Source of the DNA: Syntrophus sp. (in: bacteria)
Lineage (GTDB): Bacteria > Desulfobacterota > Syntrophia > Syntrophales > UBA5619
Direction: 5' to 3'
Assembly (NCBI GenBank): GCA_013824905.1
Contig: PNOO01000012.1
Coordinates: forward strand, 1-20,555
DNA: 20,555 nt
The position numbers and the translations under genes were made by a program. This document shows positions 7,765 through 15,695 of this stretch, one piece after another. The stretch's first letter is position 1, and the number at the start of each line of letters is the position of its first letter. The notes below the pieces were generated by a model. It did no database searches, was not told the DNA's origin, and was given only the letters and a program-made list of their open reading frames with translations.

Positions 7765-9138
7765 ATGAATATTCACCATCGTATCAGAAGATCATTTTCC
7801 CGGCGCCTTACGCCGCCGCGGATCTTAATCCTCGGGTTTGCCCTGCTGATCCTGATCGGGGCCGTTCTGCTCCGGATGCCCTTTGCGTCGAGCGGGAGTC
7901 GCATAAGTTTCGTTGATGCGCTGTTCTCCTCCGCCTCGGCGGTCTGCGTGACGGGCCTTGCCGTCATCGATATCGGGAAAGACCTCTCCATCACCGGGCA
8001 GATGGCGACCCTTCTTCTCTTTCAGATCGGGGGGCTTGGAATCATCACCTTCTCCGTCGTCTTCTTCGGCCTGATAGGAAGGGGGATCTCCTTCCGGGGA
8101 AGGGAGATCGTTCAATCGACTTTTCTTCACACGCCGCGGCACGATTTTCTCGTCATCGTCAAGGGAGTCCTCAGGTTTACCTTTGTCATCGAGGCTGTAG
8201 GAACCGTCCTTCTGTTCATCCGGTTTTCCCAGGATTTCCCGCCGGCCACGGCTTTCTTTCATGCCCTCTACAATGCCGTATCAGCATTCAACAACTGCGG
8301 CTATTCCCTGTTTTCGGACAACCTGATGTCATATAGGGGGGAATGGCTCGTCAATCTGACCATCATGGGGCTCATCGTCCTGGGGGGGATCGGTTTCATC
8401 GTTCAGTATGAGGTCATTGGGTGGTGCCGGGGGCTCCAGAAGAAGCTCTCGCTGCACTCAAAAATCGTCCTTCTGACCTCCGGCATCCTGATTCTGTCTG
8501 GGGCCGCCCTTTTCTATTTGTTCGAGTCCGCGCATATCCTAAAGGGGATCTCCTGGCAGACGCAGCTGCTGGACTCCTTCTTCCAGTCGATCACTGCGCG
8601 GACCGCCGGGTTTAGTACGGTGGATATCGGCGGACTGACCAATCCGACGATCCTCATGATGATGATCCTCATGTTCATCGGCGCTTCACCGGGTTCGACG
8701 GGCGGCGGGATCAAGACGACGAGCTTTGCGCTCCTTCTAATGATGATCTGGAACCGTATGAAGGGGGGTTATCGTGTGAACGTCATGAATCGTCAGATTC
8801 CGAGGGAAATCCTCGGCAGGACCATCACGATCATTTTCGCATCGGCCTTTTCGGTCTGTCTGATGACGTCCGTACTCCTTTTTTTCAGCGGAGGGGGAGA
8901 GCTTCCACCGGCTCAGGATCGTCACTATTTTGTCGAGTACCTGTTCGAGACAGTCTCCGCCTTCGGCACAGTGGGACTTTCCATGGGTGTTACGCCGAAA
9001 CTCAATGATATACAGAAGCTGGCAATTATTCTAATGATGTTTGCCGGCCGGGTGGGCCCCCTGACGCTGGCCTTCTCCTGGTATGCCGAAAGGAAAAAGG
9101 AGATCAAATACGCGGAAGAATCGATCATGGTCGGCTAG
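7765..9138 (+). CDS. ktrB: Potassium uptake channel subunit, KtrB/TrkH family
   Basis: This inner-membrane K+ translocating subunit has 457 residues and the four-fold membrane-pore-membrane layout of the Trk/Ktr/HKT superfamily. The four selectivity-filter glycines are visible: G64 in AVCVTGL, G179 in AFNNCGY, G282 in TARTAGFST and G404 in AFGTVGLS. The GASPGSTGGGIKTT loop between repeats 3 and 4 gates the pore in this family. Size, and pairing with a single-RCK partner immediately downstream, point to KtrAB rather than the longer TrkH/TrkA pair. It starts 54 bases after lspA with only a weak ribosome site. No other in-frame ATG, GTG or TTG lies in the gap. Confidence 0.93.
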   Translation: MNIHHRIRRSFSRRLTPPRILILGFALLILIGAVLLRMPFASSGSRISFVDALFSSASAVCVTGLAVIDIGKDLSITGQMATLLLFQIGGLGIITFSVVFFGLIGRGISFRGREIVQSTFLHTPRHDFLVIVKGVLRFTFVIEAVGTVLLFIRFSQDFPPATAFFHALYNAVSAFNNCGYSLFSDNLMSYRGEWLVNLTIMGLIVLGGIGFIVQYEVIGWCRGLQKKLSLHSKIVLLTSGILILSGAALFYLFESAHILKGISWQTQLLDSFFQSITARTAGFSTVDIGGLTNPTILMMMILMFIGASPGSTGGGIKTTSFALLLMMIWNRMKGGYRVNVMNRQIPREILGRTITIIFASAFSVCLMTSVLLFFSGGGELPPAQDRHYFVEYLFETVSAFGTVGLSMGVTPKLNDIQKLAIILMMFAGRVGPLTLAFSWYAERKKEIKYAEESIMVG

Positions 9139-9165
9139 GCCAAATCGTATCGGGAGGTTTGAATC

Positions 9166-9816
9166 ATGCAAAAACGGGTCGTCGTCATCGGGCTGGGGAT
9201 CTTCGGCTTCAATATCGTCAAGGAGCTCTATGAGAGCGGGTTCGAGGTGATCGCCATCGACAAGAATAAGGAGGCGGTCCAGCGGGCGAGGGACTGTTCC
9301 ACCAAGGCGATCCTTGCCGACGGGATGGACAAGGTGATCATGGAAGAGATCGGCATTCAGGAAGACGATGTGGTCATCGTCTCCTTCGGGGAGGACCTGT
9401 CGGCGGCGACGCTGACCACCCTCCACCTCAAGCAGATGAAAGTCAAGACGATCATCGTCAAGGCGCCCAACGAGGAGCATAAACTGATCCTCGAAAAGAT
9501 CGGGGCGACGGAGGTCATGATCCCGGAAAAGGAGATCGCCCACAAGGTGGCCAAGAGCCTCATCTCCCCTAACGTGATCGATTTCCTTCCTCTTTCTGAC
9601 GACTACATGATTTTCGAGATGGCCCCCCCCAACAGCTTTCTTGGTAAGTCAATCGCCGAGCTCCAGCTCAGAAGCCGGTATCACATCGAGGTCATCGCGA
9701 TCAGGGACATCGTTTCCGGCAAGTTCCAGATGGTGCCCGCGGCCAGTTTTGTCATCAAGGACGGCGAAGTCCTCGTGGTCGTCGGCAAGGAGAAGGACAT
9801 CCAGCAGATCAAATAG
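9166..9816 (+). CDS. ktrA: Potassium uptake regulatory subunit, KtrA (single RCK)
   Basis: This cytosolic ring-forming regulator gates KtrB in response to bound nucleotide. It has 216 residues with one RCK_N Rossmann domain and one RCK_C domain, half the size of TrkA. The nucleotide-binding GLGIFG loop spans residues 9-14 and the ribose-binding acid is D32 (VIAIDKN). RCK_C covers about residues 135-216. GGGAGG lies eight bases before the ATG, and the gap to ktrB is 27 bases, so the two are surely one operon. The gene ends just before the convergent palindrome at 9828. Confidence 0.94.
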   Translation: MQKRVVVIGLGIFGFNIVKELYESGFEVIAIDKNKEAVQRARDCSTKAILADGMDKVIMEEIGIQEDDVVIVSFGEDLSAATLTTLHLKQMKVKTIIVKAPNEEHKLILEKIGATEVMIPEKEIAHKVAKSLISPNVIDFLPLSDDYMIFEMAPPNSFLGKSIAELQLRSRYHIEVIAIRDIVSGKFQMVPAASFVIKDGEVLVVVGKEKDIQQIK

Positions 9817-9827
9817 ATCGGCGCCGG

Positions 9828-9931
9828 AAAAAGCCCCCTATGCCGTGTTGCATTTCGTCCTTCTTCGTTGCGGCGTACGGAACAGTACGCCGCATTCCTC
9901 AGACTCATGCGCCTTGCCTCTGGGGCTTTTT
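9828..9931. terminator. Nested palindrome and likely bidirectional terminator between ktrA and the acyl-CoA synthetase gene
   Basis: The outer arms AAAAAGCCCC (9828-9837) and GGGGCTTTTT (9922-9931) are perfect complements about 84 bases apart. Inside them lies a second perfect palindrome, TGCGGCGTAC (9869-9878) and GTACGCCGCA (9885-9894), around GGAACA. The A/T tails make the outer stem terminator-like on both strands, which fits two converging operons. The inner part resembles dispersed repeats rather than a minimal terminator. The acyl-CoA synthetase stop codon is only 20 bases away. Confidence 0.6.
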
Positions 9932-9950
9932 GCGAAGCCTCACGAAACCT

Positions 9951-12038
9951 TCACCCCAGGACGATCGTGGCGTCTACGGCCGCCGCCCCCTCTTCACCGA
10001 TAATCAGAGGGTTGATGTCGATCTCCCTGATCCGGGGCTGGCAAAGACCTATCTCGCCAAGGGCGATGAGGATCCGGACGATTTCTTCCCGGTTTACGGG
10101 CGGCGCCCCCCGGAAACCGTCCAGCACCTTGCTGCTGCGGACGCGGCCGATGAGTTTCAGGGCCTCCTCGTGCGTGAGCGGGGCAACGGCGAAGACCGAA
10201 TCTTCGATAAGCTCGGCCATCACACCTCCCAAACCGAACATGACGCAGGGACCGAACTGGGGATCGCGCAGGAGCCCGAGGATCAGCTCCACGCGACCCG
10301 GATGCTGTTTCTGGATGAGAACCCGCCCCCGGCCTTCCATCTTTCCCATGAGACTTGCGAAGGTTACGCGCGCGGCCCAATCATCGTGAATCCCCATGCA
10401 GACGAGGCCGAGCTCCGTCTTATGGATCCCTCCGGGGAGGAGGCCTTTCATGACCACCGGATAACCCAGGGCGGCCGCCACCGCCTCAGCATGGGCTGCA
10501 TCGACGGCGATCTCCTCCTGGACGGTGGGAATGCCGCCTGCCCTGAGGACTTCTTTAGAGAGATGTTCGTCAAGGGGTCCCGATGCCGAATTGAGAAGTT
10601 CCTGAAGAGGATTGGGCATTGTCCGATGGTCCTTTTTATCGGCAATCATCGGTGCAGGCCGGTAGCGTTCGCCGAGAACTGCGGCCAGGCATTCTGCTGC
10701 GCGGGAGATATCGGTAAAGACGGGAATCCCGTGAGCAAGCGCCTCCTTCTGGAAGGCATAGGCATCGTCCCTCCTGCCGATGATCCAGATGATGATCGGT
10801 TTACCGGCAGCATGGATTCGGGCGGCCAGTTCGGACATGTTCAGCCGGCTGCGGGGATTGCTGATAAACACATGAAGAAAGACGGCATCCACCTCCGGGT
10901 CGCTGAGAAGGGCTTCAAGAGAGAGGCTGTAGACATCGACATCGGCGGCGATTTGTCTTTCCATCGCCGGCCATAGATCGACTGGATTGGTCACCGGCAT
11001 CCACTTCGGAAAGAGTTTTTCCAAGGTGTTTCTGGTCGATGCCGAGAGGTTGGCCATGGTAAGCCCGTGCTCTGCCATAAAGTCGGTGGCAACGATGCCG
11101 GCCCCGCCGCTTAAAGTCAGGACAGCGACCCGGCTTTGTCCGCCGGGGGCCGGTTTTATCACAGCAAACGACCGGCAGAGGTCCATCATCTGCTTGAAGT
11201 CACGGGCTTCACTGACCCCGGCCTGCGCCAGGGCGCCGGCGATGATCCGCTGATTGCCGGCAAGCGATGCCGTATGGCTCAGCGCCGCCTCCGCCCCCGC
11301 CCGGCTCCTCCCTCCCTTGAGGACGACGATCGGTTTTCCGCTCCTCCGGCACAGATCCAGGAAACGCCGACCGTCCGAGAAAGATTCGAGGTAGAGGCCG
11401 ATCACCTCGGTATCGGGATCGTAAAGGAAATATTCCAGGATATCGCATTCATTGATATCGACCTTGTTTCCCACGGAACAGACCTTGCTCACCCCCATCG
11501 TTGCATTGCTCATGATATCGATGAGGAAGATAGCGGAGAGCATGCCGCTCTGCACGACGAGGGAGACAGTTCCCGGGATGAATTCCTCCCGCTCCTGCGC
11601 CCGCGGATCCATGAAGGAAAAGATGTGACGGTGGACGCAATCGACGAGGCCCATGCAGTTGGGTCCCCAGAGCCGGATCCCGGTGCGCGCGGCGATATCG
11701 GTGAGCGTTTTCTGCAGACGTTCTCCTTCCGGACCGGCTTCCGCAAAACCTCCCGATTCGATGATTACGCCGCGGACGCCTTTTCCGACGCAATCCTCCA
11801 CCGCTGCGGGTACCAGCGGAGCGGGAACGAAGACGATGGCGAGATCCACCGGGCCGGGTATGGCGCTGACGGAAGGATAGCAGGTCAAACCCTCTATCTT
11901 AGTGTATTTCGGATTGACGGGAAAGATCTGGCCTCGATAACCGAAGAGGACGTTTTTCAGGATGGCGTTACCGCCCTTGAGGGGATTCGGTGTCGCACCG
12001 ACCACGGCGATCCCCTGCGGATTGAAAAAAAATTCCAT
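9951..12038 (-). CDS. ADP-forming acyl-CoA (acetate-CoA ligase type) synthetase, fused alpha-beta
   Basis: NDP-forming acyl-CoA synthetases interconvert acyl-CoA + ADP + Pi with acid + ATP + CoA. This cytosolic protein of 695 residues contains both halves. At the N terminus are a CoA-binding Rossmann domain (GIAVVGATPNPLKGGNAIL) and succinyl-CoA-ligase-like domains, with the phosphorylated histidine H255 in SHTASLAG. After a short linker (about residue 470) comes an ATP-grasp domain with VVMKGLLPGGIHKTELGLV, FGLGGVMAEL and EIDINPLII. In fermenters and syntrophs such enzymes make ATP from acyl-CoA, or activate acids at low energy cost. Its substrate cannot be read from sequence. It starts 13 bases after dctM, is last in the TRAP operon, and is presumably made with the transporter. 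Confidence 0.93.
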   Translation of the reverse strand: MEFFFNPQGIAVVGATPNPLKGGNAILKNVLFGYRGQIFPVNPKYTKIEGLTCYPSVSAIPGPVDLAIVFVPAPLVPAAVEDCVGKGVRGVIIESGGFAEAGPEGERLQKTLTDIAARTGIRLWGPNCMGLVDCVHRHIFSFMDPRAQEREEFIPGTVSLVVQSGMLSAIFLIDIMSNATMGVSKVCSVGNKVDINECDILEYFLYDPDTEVIGLYLESFSDGRRFLDLCRRSGKPIVVLKGGRSRAGAEAALSHTASLAGNQRIIAGALAQAGVSEARDFKQMMDLCRSFAVIKPAPGGQSRVAVLTLSGGAGIVATDFMAEHGLTMANLSASTRNTLEKLFPKWMPVTNPVDLWPAMERQIAADVDVYSLSLEALLSDPEVDAVFLHVFISNPRSRLNMSELAARIHAAGKPIIIWIIGRRDDAYAFQKEALAHGIPVFTDISRAAECLAAVLGERYRPAPMIADKKDHRTMPNPLQELLNSASGPLDEHLSKEVLRAGGIPTVQEEIAVDAAHAEAVAAALGYPVVMKGLLPGGIHKTELGLVCMGIHDDWAARVTFASLMGKMEGRGRVLIQKQHPGRVELILGLLRDPQFGPCVMFGLGGVMAELIEDSVFAVAPLTHEEALKLIGRVRSSKVLDGFRGAPPVNREEIVRILIALGEIGLCQPRIREIDINPLIIGEEGAAAVDATIVLG

Positions 12039-12051
12039 TTCTGACCCTTTT

Positions 12052-13353
12052 TTATTTCATGAATCCCGGGAGAAACAGGGCGATCTGAGGAAAGGCGATG
12101 AGGAGAATTGCCGTCAGACAAAGGGCGAATATCATATTGACTGCCCCCCGGAAGATCACCTGAAGGGGAACATCTCGGGCGACGCCGGCAACGACGTAGA
12201 CATTGATCCCCACCGGGGGTGTGATGACCCCCATCTCCGCGACGAGGACGATGACGACCCCGAACCAGATGGGATCATACCCGAGGGTCGTCACCACGGG
12301 GTAGAAGACAGGGATCGTCAGCATGATCATGGCGAGCGAGTCCATGAGGCAGCCGAGGAGAAGGTAGATCAGGATGATCATGCCGATGATGAGAAAAGGC
12401 GGCCAATGGAGCCCCGCCACCCAACCGCCTACGCTTGCCGGGATGGTCGTCACGGCTAGAAAGTGGCCGAAGACCGTCGCCCCGGCGACGATGACAAGGA
12501 TCATGCAGGAGATGCGCGTCGTCTCGTTCAGCGAGCGGACAAGATTCCGCCAGGAGAGATGCCTGCCGAAAAGAGAAATGACGATGGTCCCGAAGGCCCC
12601 GATCCCGGCGGCCTCGGTCGGGGTAAAGACGCCGATGAAAAGCCCTCCCATCACGAGGATGAAAAGGAGTAAGGTCTCGATCACCCCGGAAAGCGAGGCG
12701 ATCCGCTCCTGGAAGGATGCCTTGGGTGCGGGGGTGCAGATTCCTGGTTTGAGACGCGTCCAGACCACGATGGTGAGAATGAAAAGCACGGCCAGCAGGA
12801 TTCCCGGCAGTATGCCGGCCATGAAAAGCTTCCCTACGGACTGCTCCGTCATGATCCCATAGATGATGAAGATCGTACTCGGCGGGATGAGAATACCAAG
12901 ACTGCCGCCCGCGGCGACAACCCCGGTGGCCAATGCGGGATCGTAGTGATACTTCTTCATCTCCGGCAGGGCGACGGAAGCCATTGTGGCCGCTGTGGCG
13001 CTGGTGGAGCCGCAGATGGCGGAAAAACCGGCGCAGGCACCAATTGTCGCGATGGCAAGACCTCCCGGCAGGTGACCGAAAAACTTGTTGGCGGCGTTGA
13101 AGAGTCGGCCGCTGATCCCTGTGTAATGAGCGATCTGCCCCATGAGGACGAACAGAGGGATGACCGTCAGGTTGTAGGAACTGAATGTAGAGAAGAAATC
13201 CCGTGCGAGCAGGTTCAAAGAGGCATCCCAGGAGGTCAGAAAGGCGAAACCGAGAAGGCCGACGATCGTCATGACGAATCCCACCGGGATCTGGACGAAC
13301 ATCAAAATGACAAGGACGGCAAAACCCAGTAGGCCTGCGGCGATGGGGGTCAT
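12052..13353 (-). CDS. dctM: TRAP transporter large membrane subunit (DctM)
   Basis: This is the large permease subunit of a tripartite, ion-gradient-driven uptake system for organic acids in the inner membrane. It has 433 residues, the usual size, with about a dozen hydrophobic helices. Family signatures are GSTSATAATMASVALPEM, GGSLGILIPPS, GVFTPTEAAG and the late GVITPPVGINVYV. A GTG-type start 54 bases earlier would overlap dctQ by 58 bases. The ATG at 13353 instead overlaps the dctQ stop codon as ATGA, the standard arrangement for translational coupling, and gives the natural N terminus MTPIAAGLLGF. Confidence 0.95.
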   Translation of the reverse strand: MTPIAAGLLGFAVLVILMFVQIPVGFVMTIVGLLGFAFLTSWDASLNLLARDFFSTFSSYNLTVIPLFVLMGQIAHYTGISGRLFNAANKFFGHLPGGLAIATIGACAGFSAICGSTSATAATMASVALPEMKKYHYDPALATGVVAAGGSLGILIPPSTIFIIYGIMTEQSVGKLFMAGILPGILLAVLFILTIVVWTRLKPGICTPAPKASFQERIASLSGVIETLLLFILVMGGLFIGVFTPTEAAGIGAFGTIVISLFGRHLSWRNLVRSLNETTRISCMILVIVAGATVFGHFLAVTTIPASVGGWVAGLHWPPFLIIGMIILIYLLLGCLMDSLAMIMLTIPVFYPVVTTLGYDPIWFGVVIVLVAEMGVITPPVGINVYVVAGVARDVPLQVIFRGAVNMIFALCLTAILLIAFPQIALFLPGFMK

Positions 13354-13835
13354 TCTTTTACCGTCCTTGTTGCTGATCGTAGGCTCTCGACCAAAAGGAC
13401 CGCGCACAACAGACCGCTTCCTACGGCAATCCCGTAAATGAAAGGGTAGATCGGCATGGTGAGCGTCACGGAGACCTCTCCGCTCTGCTTGAGATCCACC
13501 GCATAGGCTATGCTCTGCCGGGTGATCAGGGCAAAAAGGATGGCGCTGATGAGAGAAGTGACGGACTCGACGCCTGACCGGATCCGTCGGGGAAGTTTCT
13601 CGGTGAGAAATTCAACGGCGATGTGTCCCTTTTCCAGAGAAGTGTATGCAAGTGAAAAGGAAATGACGATGGTTCCCAGAAAACCGATGATCTCATAGGT
13701 TCCCGGCACCGGGCGGCGGAACATCCGCAGGATCACATCTGCGCAGGTCAAAAGCATCATGGCGACCACCGCAGTTCCCGCCAGGGCGTTGAAGCCATGG
13801 CTGGCCAAGGTGATCCCTCTGTAGAGGCGTATCAT
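13350..13835 (-). CDS. dctQ: TRAP transporter small membrane subunit (DctQ)
   Basis: This is the small inner-membrane subunit that pairs with DctM. It has 161 residues and four predicted helices (about 10-35, 47-68, 88-110 and 127-150), the classic DctQ fold. The family hallmark GTYEIIGFLGTIVISFSLAY, with a following KGHIAVEFL segment, is present. GGAG lies seven bases before the ATG. The gene is coupled to dctM by an ATGA overlap and separated from dctP by 117 bases holding strong hairpins. Confidence 0.93.
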   Translation of the reverse strand: MIRLYRGITLASHGFNALAGTAVVAMMLLTCADVILRMFRRPVPGTYEIIGFLGTIVISFSLAYTSLEKGHIAVEFLTEKLPRRIRSGVESVTSLISAILFALITRQSIAYAVDLKQSGEVSVTLTMPIYPFIYGIAVGSGLLCAVLLVESLRSATRTVKE

Positions 13836-13875
13836 TCGATATCTCCGCTTGGGTGTTTTCCCAATGGGTTTTGCC

Positions 13876-13948
13876 GGGTCTCGGGATGGTTGTCCTGCGC
13901 CGAAAGCGTCCTTCCCCGAGACCCAGCGAAGCCCCGCTCATCTGAGCG
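13876..13948 (-). terminator. Intercistronic hairpins between dctP and dctQ
   Basis: On the mRNA, right after the dctP stop codon, CGCTCA and TGAGCG pair around two bases (13935-13948). A longer 10-bp perfect stem, GGGTCTCGGG with CCCGAGACCC (13915-13924 and 13876-13885), encloses 29 bases. Neither is followed by a T run. They are therefore better read as partial terminators or 3'-end stabilisers that raise the amount of binding protein relative to the membrane subunits than as a true operon end. Confidence 0.6.
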
Positions 13949-13952
13949 AGCT

Positions 13953-14990
13953 TTACTTATAGGTCTTGCTGTACTGCTTGATCAGGTTTTCCACCTCTGC
14001 AACGGCCTTCTGAGCCGGCAGACCCTTTGCCGATACATCCTTGATGTACTCTTCGATAATCGGTCGGACCGCGTTTTGCCAGCGGGCGTTTTCATCTGCA
14101 GAAAGAGAAACGATCTTGTTGCCCAGGCTCAGGCTGTATTCGCGTCCCTCCTGGTCCAACTGATCCCAGGCTTTCCCGTGAATATCGATCCACTGGCTGC
14201 TGACTTCCTCCATTACCTTCTGGACATCGGCAGGAAGGGCGTTCCACTTCTTGAGGTTCATGACGACGAACATGGCCGTGGTGTAACCGATCGCGGAGCA
14301 ATCGGTCGTGGATTTAATGACCTCCGCCTGCTTCCAGCCCTTCAGGGTTTCAATGGGGGCAAAGGTCCCCTCAACGACCCCTTTCTGAAGCGATTCGTAC
14401 GTCTGTCCCTGGGGCATTGCCACCGGCACGGCGCCCAGCGCCTGGACGATCTTTGCGCTCAACCCTGTGGAACGGATCTTCATCCCCTTGAGCTGTTCGA
14501 TGGTTGTGACCGGCGCTTTGGTATGAAGAAGCCCGGGGCCGTGGGCGTGGAGGTACAACAACTTGACGCCTTCGAGTTCTTTCGGGGTGAATTTCCTGTA
14601 GAATTCGTTGGCCACACGGGTGGCCACCCGGCCATTCGGATAGCCCATGGGGAGGTCGAGCACCTCTAACATGGGGAAACGTCCCCGCGTGTAAGCGAAA
14701 ACCGACATGCCGATATCGGAGATCCCCTTGACCACTCCATCGAAGCACTGGTCTGCCGGGGTCAGGGTTCCCCCGGCCAGGACATTGATTTTGACTTGGC
14801 CGTTCGTCCTCTTTTCGATCTCCTGTGCCCAGGACTCGCCCGCCTTGGCCTGACCATGGGTTGGCGGGAAGAAGATGCTGTAAGTGAGTTGGGTCGTTCC
14901 GGCCTGGGCAACGGAAAGTGCGCCCGTCATAAGAAGGGTGAGGGTCATCAGAAGCGTTACCGATATGATCATCAACGATTGCTTTTTCAT
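13953..14990 (-). CDS. dctP: TRAP transporter periplasmic solute-binding protein (DctP family)
   Basis: This periplasmic receptor captures the substrate and delivers it to DctQM. It has 345 residues. A Sec signal peptide is clear: MKKQ, a long hydrophobic core, then the cleavage site SVAQA|GTT near residue 30. The mature part has the DctP pattern, including KIRSTG, whose R173 is the arginine that in this family salt-bridges a substrate carboxylate. The ligand is thus probably a carboxylic acid, but which one is unknown. AAGGAG sits six bases before the ATG. The gene heads the minus-strand operon dctP-dctQ-dctM-acyl-CoA synthetase. Confidence 0.94.
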   Translation of the reverse strand: MKKQSLMIISVTLLMTLTLLMTGALSVAQAGTTQLTYSIFFPPTHGQAKAGESWAQEIEKRTNGQVKINVLAGGTLTPADQCFDGVVKGISDIGMSVFAYTRGRFPMLEVLDLPMGYPNGRVATRVANEFYRKFTPKELEGVKLLYLHAHGPGLLHTKAPVTTIEQLKGMKIRSTGLSAKIVQALGAVPVAMPQGQTYESLQKGVVEGTFAPIETLKGWKQAEVIKSTTDCSAIGYTTAMFVVMNLKKWNALPADVQKVMEEVSSQWIDIHGKAWDQLDQEGREYSLSLGNKIVSLSADENARWQNAVRPIIEEYIKDVSAKGLPAQKAVAEVENLIKQYSKTYK

Positions 14991-15003
14991 GGAATCTCCT
15001 TAT

Positions 15004-15395
15004 TGTCTGATGTTGTTTTAGGTTTTCTGGTATCGGCGGCTTTATTTGAGAGAACAGAGGCAGCCTGTCCATCTCCGCCGCTGGAGACGGACAGGCTCTG
15101 GTAAGCGTAGAGGGAAGAGAAAATATGATAAAAATTGTCGATGATATAAAACATATTGGGAGCTCCCTTCTGGATACTTCAGGCGCTTGCGCGATTCATT
15201 CTGTATGGACAATGGGGATAACGGCGGCGTATTTTAGGAAGGCCTGCTTGCCCGTCTGCTGGACGGACAGCAGGCATCAATACATATAGAAGCAGTCGTG
15301 GGTTTTAGTGAATATGCTTGAAAACTTGCACATGAAAAAACCGCTCCGTTCGTCGATTTAAACTTGCGTGTTCCTAATTGAATTTGATCATTCTG
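15004..15395. other. Upstream region of the TRAP operon with two hairpins; no confident gene
   Basis: This gap of about 390 bases holds two strong imperfect palindromes. The first (15062-15097) is AGCCTGTCC/GGACAGGCT with an inner TCTCC/GGAGA stem. The second (15242-15275) is GCCTGCT/AGCAGGC with an inner CCGTC/GACGG stem. Neither has a T run on either strand. The region between them is AT-rich and has a TATCAT hexamer on the minus strand that could be the dctP -10 box, but I see no matching -35. A 54-codon plus-strand reading frame (15125-15289) with a modest ribosome site is noted as doubtful. Confidence 0.5.
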
Positions 15396-15695
15396 TCAAG
15401 GGGTATTTTTTACCCGCTCCTTTAATCTCTCAATTTCATCGCGATACTGCTCCGACAGGGCCTTAACCTGTTCTATTTCTTCATGGGCCTTTGCCAGTTT
15501 TTCATCCTGCTTCTGCCGCTCCTCGCGTACATTGTCCTGCATAGCGTCGAAACCGACGTAGACGGCAAGGATGCCCCCCAGGATCAGCATGATTGGAATG
15601 CCGCCTTGCAAGATGATGATAAAGGCATTCCACCATAAGGAAAAACCGATCACGCCCAGTATGACTGCTACAATACCGCCGATAAGCAATGACAT
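15396..15695 (-). CDS. Small membrane protein with two helices and a C-terminal coiled coil
   Basis: I do not recognise a named family. The 99-residue product has two hydrophobic helices (about residues 2-20 and 24-48) joined by a short loop. A highly charged heptad-like segment follows to the end (about 52-96: NVREERQKQDEKLAKAHEEIEQ and on), which should form a cytoplasmic coiled coil. It would sit in the inner membrane and probably oligomerise. AAGGAGG is seven bases from the ATG and a good promoter lies about 100 bases upstream, so the gene looks real and monocistronic. Its leader shares 14 identical bases with that of dctP. Confidence 0.8.
   Translation of the reverse strand: MSLLIGGIVAVILGVIGFSLWWNAFIIILQGGIPIMLILGGILAVYVGFDAMQDNVREERQKQDEKLAKAHEEIEQVKALSEQYRDEIERLKERVKNTP

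Noticed and set aside
9840..10976. Long plus-strand reading frame of 378 codons opposite the acyl-CoA synthetase gene
   Set aside because: It is the complementary-strand shadow of a gene with clear domains, its start lies in the convergent palindrome, and its product shows no family motif.
11136..12044. Plus-strand frame of 302 codons
   Set aside because: Antisense to the start of the acyl-CoA synthetase gene, with a low-complexity charged product and no ribosome site that I can support.
13797..14669. Plus-strand frame of 290 codons
   Set aside because: Antisense to dctP, whose signal peptide and DctP motifs are unmistakable.
15396..15415. GGGTA/TACCC stem at the end of the small membrane protein gene as a terminator
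   Set aside because: The 5-bp stem is formed largely by the last codons of the gene and no T run follows on the coding strand.
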